Source: Martinezella dioscoreae | GTDB taxonomy: Bacteria > Pseudomonadota > Alphaproteobacteria > Rhizobiales > Rhizobiaceae | Assembly: GCF_009176305.1 (NCBI RefSeq) | Contig: NZ_BLAJ01000003.1 | Location: 992,001-1,056,000 of the forward strand | Reading direction: 5' to 3' | DNA length: 64,000 nucleotides | Part shown: positions 1 through 9,299 of the stretch, piece after piece | Position numbering within the stretch: position 1 is the stretch's first letter | Layout of the letters: each line of letters opens with the position of its first letter | Notes under the pieces: model-generated | Seen by the model: only the letters and a program-made list of their open reading frames with translations | What the model was told of the DNA's origin: nothing | The model's database searches: none | Program-made: the position numbers and the translations under genes

Positions 1-15
1 CCTCAAGTGGCCCGC

Positions 16-519
16 TTAGGCAGCAAGGCCTTGTGCGCCGCCCTGGCGGACGAAGTTGCGCAGGCGATAAGCCATGGTCAGAGGCTTCGGGAACGGCTTG
101 CGCAGAAAGGCAACCTTGCGCAGGTAGCGATCGATGCGCCATGTCGCCCAGGTGCCGCCGGCAAAATAAGCGACATCGCCGGCGCTGAGCGTCCGCTCGA
201 CGCCATCTTCCGTGGTGATATGCACCTCGCCCTCAAGGATCATCACCGTTTCGTCCCAGCCGAAATACCAGCGGAACTCGCCCGCGGTGCAATCCCACAG
301 CGCCGTCATTGCGGCATCGTCCTGCCCCCGCGAGTGCTCGGCGATACGGGCGACCGGATTACCCGACAAAACCCAGGAGGGTTCGATCGGCGACGGCTTC
401 ATTTCCATTTCGTTGCTGGCGCCCGCCACGAAGCTCTTCGACTGCGGCATCGCGAGCACGACCGGCGCGGCGCGGGTGGCAAAGGCCGCCATGCTCGCCA
501 ACATCAGTTTCAAGACCAT
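16..519 (-). CDS. Secreted cupin-domain protein
   Basis: About 167 aa. The N-terminus is a hydrophobic, alanine-rich signal-like stretch (MVLKLMLASMAAF). A single beta-barrel cupin follows: a WYFGWDETVMILEGEVHI strand set, then LSAGDVAYFAGGTWATWRI, typical of the DUF861/cupin_3 group. The ATG at 519 is chosen because a GGGGGA ribosome site sits just upstream; a TTG start 12 bases further out is possible. The substrate is unknown. Cupin and export signal are visible; any enzymatic role is open. It stands alone, with the phosphatase gene upstream on the same strand about 100 bases away. Confidence 0.75.
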   Translation of the reverse strand: MVLKLMLASMAAFATRAAPVVLAMPQSKSFVAGASNEMEMKPSPIEPSWVLSGNPVARIAEHSRGQDDAAMTALWDCTAGEFRWYFGWDETVMILEGEVHITTEDGVERTLSAGDVAYFAGGTWATWRIDRYLRKVAFLRKPFPKPLTMAYRLRNFVRQGGAQGLAA

Positions 520-617
520 GCAATCCCCCAAAATTCCATGTGCGTCTGCGATCTCATCGCATGGAACGGGTAAGGGGAAAGTTCATGAAACCGAGCGCAT
601 TTTAACGATTGCAGCGA

Positions 618-1613
618 TCAGGTGGAAAAACCCTCGATTGTACAGACGACCATGTCGTGGTCGGAGAGCGGCTTGCCTTCTCCGTTCAGGGAGGAAACAA
701 GGTGGCTTTCGCGGACCTTCAAGCCGCGGGTGATGAACCAGTCGAGTTTCATGGCGCGATCGGGAAAGCGCGTGATCAGGCTCGGGCGCGTGCTCGTTTG
801 ATCGAGCGGGCCGCCATGGCACTCGAAGCCTCGGCCCTCGGACATGGTGAACAGCGTATCGGTGGAGAAATCGCCCCCGGTGTGGTTGCCGGTGTTGAGA
901 TCGCCGCCGATCAGGATCGGCAGACCGGGTGCGAAGGCCTCGACTTCATCGATCAAGGCCGCCAACTGCCGCTCGCGATAGGCAGCGGTTGCGACACTTT
1001 CGAGATGAACGGAAACGGCGATCATGGGACCAGCTTCTGTCTCAACAATGGCGCCGACAGCGCAACGATCGCCAATGCGCGGCTGCTCGTTGCTGTCATT
1101 GAACCAGACGGCCTCGCCGGGCAGACGGATCATGAAGGCATCCTTTAGGGCGATGGAGGCCATCAGGGCGTTGCCGTGAAAGCCCTTCTCATTGAAATCG
1201 TCCTTGCAGTAGGAGCGTTCGATTTCCGAACCGAGACTGAGTTCGAGGAACTCGACACCGTAGGCGTAATTCATGCCGAGTTCGCCAGCTATAATGACCG
1301 TCGGGTCGCGCTGCTCGGTGCGGGCCATGCCATAATCCATCTCCGACAATAGGACGAGCGGCGCGCTGGTTTCCCGCAGCTTGGCCGCGCTTTCCTCGGG
1401 AAAGAGGCAGCGCTCGAGATTCCAGGCTGCGACGGTAAAGGGGAAGGAGAGAACCTCGATCTTGGCATCCGCTCCTCCGATGCGCACCGTATTCAGGCAG
1501 GCGAGCGATGCAAGCTTCTCGGCGTGAACGACCGCGGCTTTTTCGAGTGAAATAAAGCTCTTGCGCTCTTCCTGCGAGGGAACGGTGAATGCGGAAACGG
1601 TGTTGCGGATCAT
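618..1613 (-). CDS. Endonuclease/exonuclease/phosphatase family protein
   Basis: 331 aa, with the EEP (DNase I-like) fold markers in order: a metal-binding acidic motif in LLSEMDYGMA near residue 90, GGDLNTGNHTGGD near 245, and the C-terminal SDHDMVV that carries the catalytic Asp-His pair. Family members are Mg2+-dependent phosphodiesterases or phosphatases acting on nucleic acid, phospholipid or inositol phosphate. No signal peptide is evident, so it is probably cytosolic. The N-terminal 40 residues are not family-conserved, and the ATG at 1613 lacks a strong ribosome site, so the start could be internal. Substrate cannot be told from sequence. Confidence 0.8.
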   Translation of the reverse strand: MIRNTVSAFTVPSQEERKSFISLEKAAVVHAEKLASLACLNTVRIGGADAKIEVLSFPFTVAAWNLERCLFPEESAAKLRETSAPLVLLSEMDYGMARTEQRDPTVIIAGELGMNYAYGVEFLELSLGSEIERSYCKDDFNEKGFHGNALMASIALKDAFMIRLPGEAVWFNDSNEQPRIGDRCAVGAIVETEAGPMIAVSVHLESVATAAYRERQLAALIDEVEAFAPGLPILIGGDLNTGNHTGGDFSTDTLFTMSEGRGFECHGGPLDQTSTRPSLITRFPDRAMKLDWFITRGLKVRESHLVSSLNGEGKPLSDHDMVVCTIEGFST

Positions 1614-1713
1614 ATTGAAGCCTGTCGAAATAGCATTGTGAGCGCGGCGGAAGTCGCGAACGCTTATCGGTCCGGCAATAGGCTGATTTTATGACGGTCC
1701 TGTAACGCCGTGT

Positions 1714-2094
1714 TCAAAACGCATCCGGAAAATGCTGCGGCCAGCGGCCGGGCAGCATGGCGACGATGTCATAGCGTTGCGACAGGCGGGCAAAATCCGG
1801 CTGTCGGGCAAGCCAGAGATCGCTCGCGGCACGGATGCGATTTTGCGACGAGAAGGAAACGGCGTCGATCGCCTCCTGCGCCCCTCGCCTCGATTTGACC
1901 TCCACGAAGACTGCGAGATCGCCCTTGCGGGCGACGATATCGATTTCGCCGAGCTTGGTGCGGTGGCGGACGGCCAGGATGCGATAGCCCTTGAGCATCA
2001 GGAAGGCGGCCGCGAGATATTCGGCCACATGGCCGCGACGCCAGGCCTTTTGCCGCTTCAGCTTCTCGCCGGACCCGGGCTTCGTATCAGCCAT
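1714..2094 (-). CDS. yraN: YraN family (UPF0102) nuclease-like protein
   Basis: 126 aa, the usual length of UPF0102. The restriction-endonuclease-like core is clear: GEIDIVARKGDLAVFVEVKSR carries the D...ExK catalytic pattern, preceded by AEYLAAAFLMLKGYRIL. The cellular role of the family is poorly defined. Its start overlaps the stop of rsmI by 8 bases, so the two are almost certainly co-transcribed and translationally coupled, an arrangement conserved in many proteobacteria. Confidence 0.88.
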   Translation of the reverse strand: MADTKPGSGEKLKRQKAWRRGHVAEYLAAAFLMLKGYRILAVRHRTKLGEIDIVARKGDLAVFVEVKSRRGAQEAIDAVSFSSQNRIRAASDLWLARQPDFARLSQRYDIVAMLPGRWPQHFPDAF

Positions 2095-2995
2095 GGCGCT
2101 CCTTCATGTCGAGCAGGCGCTGGTACAGCTCCTTTCGCGGCAGGCCAGTAAGGCGCGCAGCCTCGGTCGCGGCCTTGGCTGTCGGCATCGTCCCGGAGAG
2201 ATCGGCGAGGATGGCATCGACATCGGCCTCCGCGGCAACGCTTTCCGCTGGCGGTCCCACAAGCCAGACGATCTCGCCCTTCACATTGTCGACCGCGTCA
2301 TAGAATGACGCGAGTTCGGACAATGTGCCGCGCCGGAATTCCTCGAAGGTTTTCGTCAGCTCGCGGCAGACGGCGCCCGCGCGCTCACCGCCAAGCACAT
2401 CGGCGGCGGCGGCAAGCGTGGCGGCAATGCGATGCGGCGATTCAAAGAAGATGAGGGTCGCCGGCACCGCTGCCAGTTCGGCCAGACGGTCGCGGCGGCC
2501 CTTTTCCTTGGCAGGCAGGAAACCGGCGAAGAAGAAGGCATCGTTCGGCAGGCCGGAGCCGACCAGAGCCGCCAGCGGTGCGGAGGCGCCGGGAATGGGC
2601 ACGACCTTGTATCCCGCTTCGATCGCCTGCACCGCAAGCCGATAGCCGGGATCGGAGACAAGCGGCGTGCCGGCATCGGAGACCAGCGCAACAGATCGGC
2701 CGGCCTCCAAAGCCTGCAGAAGCCGCGGCCCGGCCTCGTCGGCATTGTGCTCGTGGTAGGCGTAGGGCTTGTTCTGGATGCCGTAGCGATCGAGCAGGAC
2801 GCGCGTCACGCGCGTATCCTCGCAAGCCAGCACGTCGGCACCGGCCAGCGTCTCCAGCGCCCGCAGCGTGATGTCGCCGAGATTGCCAATCGGCGTGGCG
2901 ACCAGATAGAGCGCCGGTTCGAGAGGGCGGGCCGGGATCTGATTGTTGTGCAGGCGGAAACTGCGCGCTCCGCTGCCTGATTGATCTTCGCTCAT
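2087..2995 (-). CDS. rsmI: 16S rRNA (cytidine(1402)-2'-O)-methyltransferase RsmI
   Basis: 302 aa, normal for the family. It uses S-adenosylmethionine to 2'-O-methylate C1402 of 16S rRNA. The N-terminal signature LYLVATPIGNLGDITLRALE and ACEDTRVTRVLL, then SDAGTPLVSDPGY and PGASAPLAALVGSGLP, are the tetrapyrrole-methylase-fold motifs of RsmI. The C-terminal extension (about 245-302) with the small helical domain is present. It is first gene of an operon with yraN (8-base overlap). Divergent from dnaN, with about 250 bases between. Confidence 0.95.
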   Translation of the reverse strand: MSEDQSGSGARSFRLHNNQIPARPLEPALYLVATPIGNLGDITLRALETLAGADVLACEDTRVTRVLLDRYGIQNKPYAYHEHNADEAGPRLLQALEAGRSVALVSDAGTPLVSDPGYRLAVQAIEAGYKVVPIPGASAPLAALVGSGLPNDAFFFAGFLPAKEKGRRDRLAELAAVPATLIFFESPHRIAATLAAAADVLGGERAGAVCRELTKTFEEFRRGTLSELASFYDAVDNVKGEIVWLVGPPAESVAAEADVDAILADLSGTMPTAKAATEAARLTGLPRKELYQRLLDMKERHG

Positions 2996-3247
2996 GCCGG
3001 TCCTGAATTCACTTGGGATAAGCAGCCTTTATGGGCGAGGTACGCACAGACGGCAAGAGCGGTGCAATTCCTGTGGAGCATTGTCGTCGAAATGGCGAAT
3101 TGGCGCTAGGCAAAACGTCTATGCCTCTTGCATTCAGATGGAGAAGTCTGCCAAGTTGCCTGTCCAATCTTTCGGGCCTTGTCCGAAAACATGTCGCTCG
3201 GGCGCCTCGGGCCGCCCGGCTAGTCACGGTCGAAAGCGGTAGCATCC

Positions 3248-4366
3248 ATGCGTATTACAATTGAGCGGTCGAACCTCCTGAAGTCGCTGAACCACGTGCA
3301 TCGCGTGGTCGAGCGTCGCAACACGATCCCGATCCTGTCCAATGTGCTGCTCAAGGCCGACGGCACGAACCTCGACATGAAGGCGACAGACCTCGATCTC
3401 GAAATCACTGAGGCAACGCCCGCGAATGTCGAACAGGCCGGCGCCACAACGGTTCCCGCGCATCTGCTCTACGATATCGTGCGCAAGCTTCCCGACGGCT
3501 CGGAAGTGCTTCTCGCCACCAACACCGACGGCAGCTCGATGACGGTTGCCTCCGGGCGCTCGAAGTTCTCGCTGCAATGCCTGCCGGAATCCGATTTCCC
3601 GGATCTCACTGCCGGCAGCTTCAGCCATTCCTTCAAGCTGAAGGCTTCGGATCTGAAGATGCTGATCGACCGCACGCAGTTTGCGATCTCCACGGAGGAG
3701 ACGCGCTACTATCTCAACGGCATCTTCTTCCACACGATCGAAAGCGGCGGCGACCTGAAGCTCAGGGCTGTCGCCACGGACGGCCATCGCTTGGCACGCG
3801 CCGATGTCAGTGCTCCCTCTGGCTCCGAAGGCATGCCCGGGATCATCATCCCGCGCAAGACGGTGGGTGAACTGCAGAAGCTCGTGGACACGCCGGATGC
3901 GATCGTGACCGTCGAAGTCTCCGACGCGAAGATCCGCCTGACCATCGGCTCCATCGTCATGACCTCGAAGCTGATCGACGGCACCTTCCCGGACTATCAG
4001 CGCGTTATTCCGGCCAACAATGACAAGGAAATGCGGGTCGATTGCCAGACCTTCGCCCAGGCCGTCGACCGCGTGTCGACGATCTCTTCGGAGCGCGGGC
4101 GGGCCGTGAAGCTAGCCCTGTCTGATGGCCAGCTGCTGCTGACCGTCAACAATCCGGATTCGGGAAGCGCGACGGAAGAAGTCGCCGTCGGTTACGAGAT
4201 GGACCCGATGGAAATCGGTTTCAACGCCAAATACCTGCTCGACATTACCGCGCAGCTTTCCGGCGATGCAGCCATATTCCTGCTGGCCGACGCCGGCTCG
4301 CCGACGCTCATCCGCGACACGGCCGGCGACGACGCGCTTTATGTGCTGATGCCGATGCGGGTGTAG
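3248..4366 (+). CDS. dnaN: DNA polymerase III subunit beta (sliding clamp)
   Basis: 372 aa, full length for the clamp. It begins MRITIERSNLLKSLNHVHRVVERRNTIPIL, contains VATDGHRLA in the second domain and ends YVLMPMRV, matching the conserved clamp C-terminus. Three topologically equal domains span roughly 1-120, 128-250 and 255-372. It forms the ring that tethers Pol III to DNA. It is not next to dnaA or recF here; flanking genes are rsmI (divergent) and a phospholipid methyltransferase, as is common in Rhizobiales. A strong hairpin terminator follows. Confidence 0.97.
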   Translation: MRITIERSNLLKSLNHVHRVVERRNTIPILSNVLLKADGTNLDMKATDLDLEITEATPANVEQAGATTVPAHLLYDIVRKLPDGSEVLLATNTDGSSMTVASGRSKFSLQCLPESDFPDLTAGSFSHSFKLKASDLKMLIDRTQFAISTEETRYYLNGIFFHTIESGGDLKLRAVATDGHRLARADVSAPSGSEGMPGIIIPRKTVGELQKLVDTPDAIVTVEVSDAKIRLTIGSIVMTSKLIDGTFPDYQRVIPANNDKEMRVDCQTFAQAVDRVSTISSERGRAVKLALSDGQLLLTVNNPDSGSATEEVAVGYEMDPMEIGFNAKYLLDITAQLSGDAAIFLLADAGSPTLIRDTAGDDALYVLMPMRV

Positions 4367-4373
4367 CGAAACT

Positions 4374-4417
4374 AAAGCGCCCTTCATGCGTTTAATCTAC
4401 GCGAGGGCGCTTTTATT
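4374..4417 (+). terminator. Rho-independent terminator after dnaN
   Basis: A 10-bp perfect stem (AAAGCGCCCT at 4374-4383 with AGGGCGCTTT at 4404-4413) encloses a smaller GCGT/ACGC stem, and the descending arm runs into TTTTATTT. It lies 7 bases after the dnaN stop codon. Confidence 0.85.
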
Positions 4418-4526
4418 TGGTCCTTTGTCGATTGCGACATTTTCTCTTGTTATTGCGTCATTCCGTTGCAAGATCCTAGAGAAGCAATATGTAAGTCGCG
4501 ACGGTAACATCTGATGGGGGGAGAGC

Positions 4527-5120
4527 ATGGCGCTGCGTCTCAAGGAACGGCTAGGCAAGAAGTTCGACGAGGAGATCCGTTTCTTCAAGGGTATGATGCA
4601 AGGGCCGAAGACGGTTGGTTCGATCGTTCCGACATCGTCGATTACGGCCCGCAAGATGGCTAGTGTCATCAACCCACAATCGGGCCTGCCCGTGCTGGAG
4701 CTTGGGCCGGGAACCGGGGCGATCACCAAGGCGATCCTCGAACGCGGCGTAGAGCCCCAAAATCTCGTCGCCATCGAATATTCCACGGACTTCTACAATC
4801 ATCTTGTCCGCCGTTATCCCGGCGTCAATTTCATCAATGGCGACGCCTTCGATCTCGATAGGACGCTCGGCGTACTGCGCGGCCAGACCTTTGATTCCGT
4901 CGTCTCGGGCATTCCCCTCCTCAATTTCCCAATGAAGGCGCGCGTTGCGTTGCTGGAAAGCCTGCTGGACCGCATGCCGGCCGGCCGGCCGGTGGTGCAG
5001 ATCTCCTACGGCCCGGTCTCGCCGATCATCGCCAAGCCGGATCGCTATCATATCCGCCACTACGACTTCATCGTCCGCAATATTCCGCCGGCCCAGCTAT
5101 GGGTCTATAGCCGCGGCTGA
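4527..5120 (+). CDS. pmtA: Phospholipid N-methyltransferase (PmtA type)
   Basis: 197 aa, the size of rhizobial PmtA. The SAM-binding motif I is LELGPGTG at residues 57-64, followed by AIEYSTDFYNHL (motif II region) and FINGDAFDLD. The N-terminal amphipathic helix (LKERLGKKFDEEIRFFKGMMQ) resembles the membrane-binding segment of these peripheral enzymes. Known members methylate phosphatidylethanolamine stepwise to phosphatidylcholine, a membrane lipid important for rhizobial symbiosis. Ribosome site GGGGGGAGAGC precedes the ATG. Which methylation steps it performs cannot be read from sequence. Confidence 0.88.
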   Translation: MALRLKERLGKKFDEEIRFFKGMMQGPKTVGSIVPTSSITARKMASVINPQSGLPVLELGPGTGAITKAILERGVEPQNLVAIEYSTDFYNHLVRRYPGVNFINGDAFDLDRTLGVLRGQTFDSVVSGIPLLNFPMKARVALLESLLDRMPAGRPVVQISYGPVSPIIAKPDRYHIRHYDFIVRNIPPAQLWVYSRG

Positions 5121-5139
5121 GGCAATCGCTGAGAGATCC

Positions 5140-5727
5140 ATGTACGCTCTTTATATTACGCATCCGCAGGTGCGCATCGACCTGAATGTGCCGGTGCCGC
5201 AATGGGGCTTATCCGACATTGGCGCCGAGCGGGCGCGGCTGGCGGCGAGCCGGCCTTGGGCGGGTAAGCTGAGCCTCATCGTCTCCAGCGGCGAACGCAA
5301 GGCGATCGAGACGGCCGAGGCACTGGCGACGGCAAGTGGTGCGCCGATCGAGGTCATCGAGGCCATGCATGAAAATGACCGCAGTGCCACAGGTTTTCTA
5401 GCGCCGCCGGAGTTCGAGAAAGCAGCGGACTGGTTCTTCGCCAACCCGCATGAGAGCTTCAAGGGCTGGGAGCGCGCCATCGATGCGCAGGTGAGAATCG
5501 TCTCCAATGTCGAGGCCGTTCTTGCGCGGCACGATCCGAACGCGCCGATCGCCTTCGTCGGCCATGGCGGCGTCGGCACGCTGCTGAAATGTCATCTGGA
5601 GAGAAAGCCGATCGCGCGGCAGGGGGATCAACCGCCAGGGGGCGGCAATCTTTTCTGTTTCGATCTTGCGAAGCGCGCCGTCTCATGCGACTGGACACCC
5701 ATGGAAGATTGGATGGGATGGGCTTGA
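5140..5727 (+). CDS. Histidine phosphatase family protein
   Basis: 195 aa from the ATG at 5140, 20 bases after the pmtA stop. The phosphoglycerate-mutase-like layout is recognisable: [28 protein letters not shown] (the usual RHG is degraded to THP but keeps the His), [14 protein letters not shown] and a late [11 protein letters not shown] carrying the second catalytic His. Family members are phosphatases on small phosphoesters or phosphoproteins. It ends one base before the pyrF start, indicating an operon. The absence of the conserved Arg before the first His makes the activity less certain. Confidence 0.78.
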   Translation: MYALYITHPQVRIDLNVPVPQWGLSDIGAERARLAASRPWAGKLSLIVSSGERKAIETAEALATASGAPIEVIEAMHENDRSATGFLAPPEFEKAADWFFANPHESFKGWERAIDAQVRIVSNVEAVLARHDPNAPIAFVGHGGVGTLLKCHLERKPIARQGDQPPGGGNLFCFDLAKRAVSCDWTPMEDWMGWA

Positions 5728-5728
5728 T

Positions 5729-6421
5729 ATGACCGCACGCGACCGCTTGATCGTTGGACTGGATGTTCCAAACCTTCAGGAGGCCGAAAAAGTGGTCGGC
5801 GCCCTCGGCGACGATATTCTCTATTACAAGATCGGCTATCAGCTCGCCTTTGCCGGCGGCCTGGAATTCGCGCGCGACCTTGCCGCTAGCGGCAAGAAGA
5901 TCTTCCTCGATATGAAGCTGCTCGACATCGACAATACGGTCGCCTCCGGCGTGGAGAACATCGTCAAGATGGGCATGTCGATGCTGACGCTGCACGCCTA
6001 CCCGAAAGCCATGAAGGCGGCAGTCGAAGCCGCCAAGGGTTCCGATCTCTGCCTGCTTGGCGTCACCGTGCTGACCTCGATGGACGAAGGCGATCTCATC
6101 GCCGCCGGTTATGAATATGACCCGCATACGCTGGTGCTGCGCCGGGCCGAACAGGCGCATCTGGCCGGCATGGGCGGCATCGTCTGCTCGGCCGAAGAGT
6201 CCGCCGCCGTCCGCAAGATCATCGGGCCTGATATGGCGCTGGTGACCCCCGGCATCCGCCCGGCAGGCAGCGACAAGGGCGACCAGAAGCGCGTGATGAC
6301 GCCGGCCGCTGCCATCAAGGCCGGCTCGAGCCATCTCGTCGTCGCAAGGCCGATCGTCAAGGCGGCCGATCCGAAAGAGGCCGCCCGCGCCATTCTCGCC
6401 GAAATGGACGCTGCACTTTAA
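5729..6421 (+). CDS. pyrF: Orotidine 5'-phosphate decarboxylase
   Basis: 230 aa from the ATG at 5729. It catalyses OMP to UMP, the last step of de novo pyrimidine synthesis. Signature elements are [15 protein letters not shown] at the N-terminus, [17 protein letters not shown] with the catalytic Asp-x-Lys-x-x-Asp array near residue 60, LTHAY-like [10 protein letters not shown], and [21 protein letters not shown] with the phosphate-binding loop. A class I enzyme of normal length. It follows the histidine phosphatase by one base and is followed 27 bases later by a DUF1330 gene, so a small operon is likely. Confidence 0.96.
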   Translation: MTARDRLIVGLDVPNLQEAEKVVGALGDDILYYKIGYQLAFAGGLEFARDLAASGKKIFLDMKLLDIDNTVASGVENIVKMGMSMLTLHAYPKAMKAAVEAAKGSDLCLLGVTVLTSMDEGDLIAAGYEYDPHTLVLRRAEQAHLAGMGGIVCSAEESAAVRKIIGPDMALVTPGIRPAGSDKGDQKRVMTPAAAIKAGSSHLVVARPIVKAADPKEAARAILAEMDAAL

Positions 6422-6448
6422 ACCACCACAACAATCAGGGAGGTCGAT

Positions 6449-6736
6449 ATGGCAAAGGGATATTGGATCGCGCGCGTGGATGTCCGCGACCCCGAGCGCT
6501 ACAAGGACTACGTCGCCGCCGCGAAGCCCGCCTTCGAGAAATACGGCGCGAATTTCCTGGCCCGTGGCGGAGCGTTTACCCCACTTGAGGGACAAGCGCG
6601 CGGCCGCAACGTTGTGATCGAGTTTCCGTCGCTGCAGCACGCCGTCGATTGCTATAATTCGCCGGAATACCAGATCGCGGCCAAAATCCGGCAGCAGGTG
6701 GCAGACGCGGAAATGGTGGTCGTCGAAGGGGTTTAA
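6449..6736 (+). CDS. DUF1330 domain-containing protein
   Basis: 95 aa, a stand-alone ferredoxin-like (dimeric alpha-beta barrel) domain of the DUF1330 family. It begins KGYWIARVDVRDPERYKDYVAAAKPAFEKYGANFLARGG and continues with RNVVIEFPSLQHAVDCYNSPEYQ, both typical. Ribosome site GGGAGGTCGAT precedes the ATG. Its function is not established. It lies 27 bases after pyrF and is probably read through from it. Confidence 0.88.
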   Translation: MAKGYWIARVDVRDPERYKDYVAAAKPAFEKYGANFLARGGAFTPLEGQARGRNVVIEFPSLQHAVDCYNSPEYQIAAKIRQQVADAEMVVVEGV

Positions 6737-6848
6737 ATCGCTTGAAAAGCGGCCGCTGCAATGCAGCGCGATAGCACTTCACCTCGGCGCGCGGATCGGC
6801 TAAGACGAAACCAGATAAGCCCAATCAAAGCCTTTCGAGGAGCCTGCC

Positions 6849-7829
6849 ATGACCCTGTCCAACCTCCCGCCGCTCGTCACCGTGTTCGGAGGATCAGGTT
6901 TCATCGGGCGACACACCGTGCGTGCGCTTGCCAAGCGCGGCTATCGCATCCGTGTCGCTGTTCGCCGCCCCGATCTTGCCGGTTTCCTGCAGCCGCTCGG
7001 CAATCTCGGCCAGATTTCGATCGTCCAGGCCAATGTGCGCTACCGCAATTCCATCGACCGTGCCGTTGAAGGCGCTCAGCATGTCGTCAACTGCGTCGGC
7101 ATTCTCGCCGAAAGCGGCCGCAACACGTTCGACGCTGTACAGGAATTCGGTGCCAAGGCGATTGCGGAAGCCGCCCGCAATGCCGGCGCTTCGCTGACGC
7201 ATATTTCCTCCCTCAGCGCCGATGCCAATTCGCCCTCGGCCTATGCCCGGACCAAGGCACGCGCCGAAGCCGCCATCCTGTCGATCAAGCCGGATGCAAT
7301 CATCCTGCGTCCTTCGATCGTGTTCGGTCCGGAAGATGAATTCTTCAACAAGTTCGCTGACATGTCGCGCACCGCGCCCTTCCTGCCGCTGATCGGCGGC
7401 GGCAAGACCAAGTTCCAGCCGGTCTATGTGCAGGACATCGCGGAAACCGTCGCCCGCGGCGTCGACGGAAAACTGAAGGCCGGCACGACCTATGAGCTCG
7501 GCGGTCCGGAAGTGTTGTCCTTCCGCGAATGTCTCGAGACCACGCTTGCCGTCATCAACCGGAAGAAGTCGCTCGTCTCCATTCCGTTCGGCCTGGCTTC
7601 GCTGATCGGCTCGATCGCCTCGCTGGTGCCGCTGATCAAGCCGCCAATCACCGCCGATCAGGTAACGCTGCTGAAGAGCGACAACGTCGTTTCCCAGCAG
7701 GCGGAAGCGGAAGGACGCACTCTGAAGGGCATCGGCCTGCTGCCGACATTGCTCGTCTCCGTGCTGCCGTCCTATCTGGTGCGCTACCGTCCGCAGGGCC
7801 AGTTCACCGGCTCTGGCAAAGCCGCCTGA
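6849..7829 (+). CDS. Complex I NDUFA9-like NAD(P)-binding protein
   Basis: 326 aa, an atypical short-chain dehydrogenase with the Rossmann motif VFGGSGFIGRHTVRALAKRGY at residues 11-31, VNCVGILAESGRNTF, and the modified active site SAYARTKARAEAAI (Tyr-x-x-x-Lys kept). The overall pattern, including ILRPSIVFGPEDEFFNKFADM, matches the alphaproteobacterial homologues of the mitochondrial complex I accessory subunit NDUFA9. Whether it associates with complex I is inference from family. Ribosome site CGAGGAG precedes ATG. A strong terminator follows. Confidence 0.88.
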   Translation: MTLSNLPPLVTVFGGSGFIGRHTVRALAKRGYRIRVAVRRPDLAGFLQPLGNLGQISIVQANVRYRNSIDRAVEGAQHVVNCVGILAESGRNTFDAVQEFGAKAIAEAARNAGASLTHISSLSADANSPSAYARTKARAEAAILSIKPDAIILRPSIVFGPEDEFFNKFADMSRTAPFLPLIGGGKTKFQPVYVQDIAETVARGVDGKLKAGTTYELGGPEVLSFRECLETTLAVINRKKSLVSIPFGLASLIGSIASLVPLIKPPITADQVTLLKSDNVVSQQAEAEGRTLKGIGLLPTLLVSVLPSYLVRYRPQGQFTGSGKAA

Positions 7830-7855
7830 CGATTCGGCTGTTCCACGAATTCATG

Positions 7856-7886
7856 CGCCGCCCGGCTTTGCTGGGCGGCGTTTTTT
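7856..7886 (+). terminator. Rho-independent terminator after the NDUFA9-like gene
   Basis: CGCCGCCC at 7856-7863 pairs with GGGCGGCG at 7873-7880 around a 9-base loop, followed directly by TTTTTT. Confidence 0.9.
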
Positions 7887-8116
7887 ATTGCTCCTCAACG
7901 GCAGAAACCTGCTCCAGCAAGCTGGCGGGCCGCCGCCATTCACAGCTCAGCGTTGCTTAAAAGACGCAGTGCGGAAATAGTAGTATTAACGTCAAATTTA
8001 ATATGAACATTTATTGCTATTGCTCATCTCACTGACTAACACAGCCGCGCGTCTCAGACTCGAACAACAGACCGGTCCGTGGCGCGCTTCACACTTCTGC
8101 GGAAAGGCATTCTTCG

Positions 8117-8281
8117 ATGGGCAAGTCTATCGCGCTTCTGTTTGCGTGCGCGGCACTGGTGATTCTCGCAGGCTCCTTCGTGGCTCGCGGCAGCATCGCC
8201 TCGATCAAGGGCGAATGTGCGCCGACCTACGGCGTCGACCCCTGCACGACGGGTTCCATCGACGCATCCTCCCCGAACTGA
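8117..8281 (+). CDS. Small membrane-anchored or secreted protein, 54 aa
   Basis: An open frame of 54 codons. It starts MGKSIALLFACAALVILAGS, a single hydrophobic segment, then a short periplasmic-looking tail with two cysteines (GEC, DPC) ending SIDASSPN. Its stop lies 12 bases before a strong bidirectional terminator, which supports it as the transcribed gene of this interval. A purine-rich GGAAAGG lies 10 bases before the ATG. No family recognised. Confidence 0.55.
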   Translation: MGKSIALLFACAALVILAGSFVARGSIASIKGECAPTYGVDPCTTGSIDASSPN

Positions 8282-8293
8282 TCGGGTATGAAA

Positions 8294-8323
8294 AAGGCCG
8301 GTTTTGACCGGCCTTCACTTTTT
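8294..8323. terminator. Bidirectional terminator between the 54-aa gene and uppP
   Basis: AAGGCCGGT at 8294-8302 pairs perfectly with ACCGGCCTT at 8307-8315 around a 4-base loop. A-rich sequence lies on the left and T-rich on the right, so it can serve both converging genes. Confidence 0.85.
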
Positions 8324-8350
8324 CCAGGATATCAGCCTCGACGGTCGGTC

Positions 8351-9148
8351 TCAGCCGAAATAGAGACCGATGAGACCGATTGCGCCGACTGCAATGCGCC
8401 ACCATGCGAAGGGGGCGTAACCACGGCGGGATACGAAGTCGAGCAGCGCGCGCACGACAAAGAGCGCCGAGATGAAGGCCATGAAGAAGCCGATGACGAT
8501 CAGCTGACCATCGGCGAAGCTGAGATCGTGGCGGCTCTTCCACAAATCCAGCGTGAAGGCGCCGACCATTGTCGGCATGGCGAGGAAGAAGGAAAACTCG
8601 GCGGCCGAACGCTTATCGGCACCGAGCAGCAGGGCACCGACGATGGTGGAACCGGAGCGCGACGTTCCCGGGATCATGGCCAGGCACTGGAAGAAGCCGA
8701 TCTTGACCGCCATGGGCCAGGAAAATTCGTAGGCGCTGGTGTATTTCGGCTTGAACTCGATCTTGTCGATGACGAGCAGAACGATGCCGCCGAGGATCAG
8801 CGAGATACAGATGACCTTCGGCGAATCGAACAGCACGGTCTTGATGAAATCATGCGCCAGCGCGCCGATGACGGCAGCAGGCAGAAAGCCGAACAGGACG
8901 GCGAGCACGAAGTGACGGGCCTTGGCGCTGACGGGGAGCGCCTTGGCGATCTGGACGAGGCGATTGAAATAGACAAGCAGAATGGCGAGAATCGCGCCGA
9001 GCTGGATCAAAACTTCAAAAGTACCGGCCGATTTGAAGCCGAGAAAATGTCCAAGCAGTATCAGATGGCCTGTCGAGGAAACCGGAATGAACTCCGTAAG
9101 CCCCTCCACAAGGCCTAAAACCAACGCGATAACAATTTGTTCAGCCAT
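8351..9148 (-). CDS. uppP: Undecaprenyl-diphosphatase (BacA type)
   Basis: 265 aa, multi-spanning membrane enzyme that dephosphorylates undecaprenyl pyrophosphate to recycle the lipid carrier of peptidoglycan and O-antigen synthesis; loss usually raises bacitracin sensitivity. Both active-site signatures are present: [16 protein letters not shown] near residues 14-30 and [15 protein letters not shown] near 160. About eight hydrophobic helices are seen. Divergent from the GST gene with 151 bases between. Confidence 0.95.
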   Translation of the reverse strand: MAEQIVIALVLGLVEGLTEFIPVSSTGHLILLGHFLGFKSAGTFEVLIQLGAILAILLVYFNRLVQIAKALPVSAKARHFVLAVLFGFLPAAVIGALAHDFIKTVLFDSPKVICISLILGGIVLLVIDKIEFKPKYTSAYEFSWPMAVKIGFFQCLAMIPGTSRSGSTIVGALLLGADKRSAAEFSFFLAMPTMVGAFTLDLWKSRHDLSFADGQLIVIGFFMAFISALFVVRALLDFVSRRGYAPFAWWRIAVGAIGLIGLYFG

Positions 9149-9299
9149 ATCGTGTCCTTTGTCTAACGGCAGGGCGGCCCGATTCGCTTGTGCAAACTAG
9201 GCCAAGATCCTATAGCTTCAACCGATGACAAATGACTAGGGCCGCAGGATCGCGACCGAAAAGACTTCCGTAGCATCAATCAGAAACACCCGAGTACCA

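Noticed and set aside
5459..6640. Minus-strand open frame opposite pyrF
   Set aside because: Antisense shadow; pyrF motifs are complete on the plus strand.
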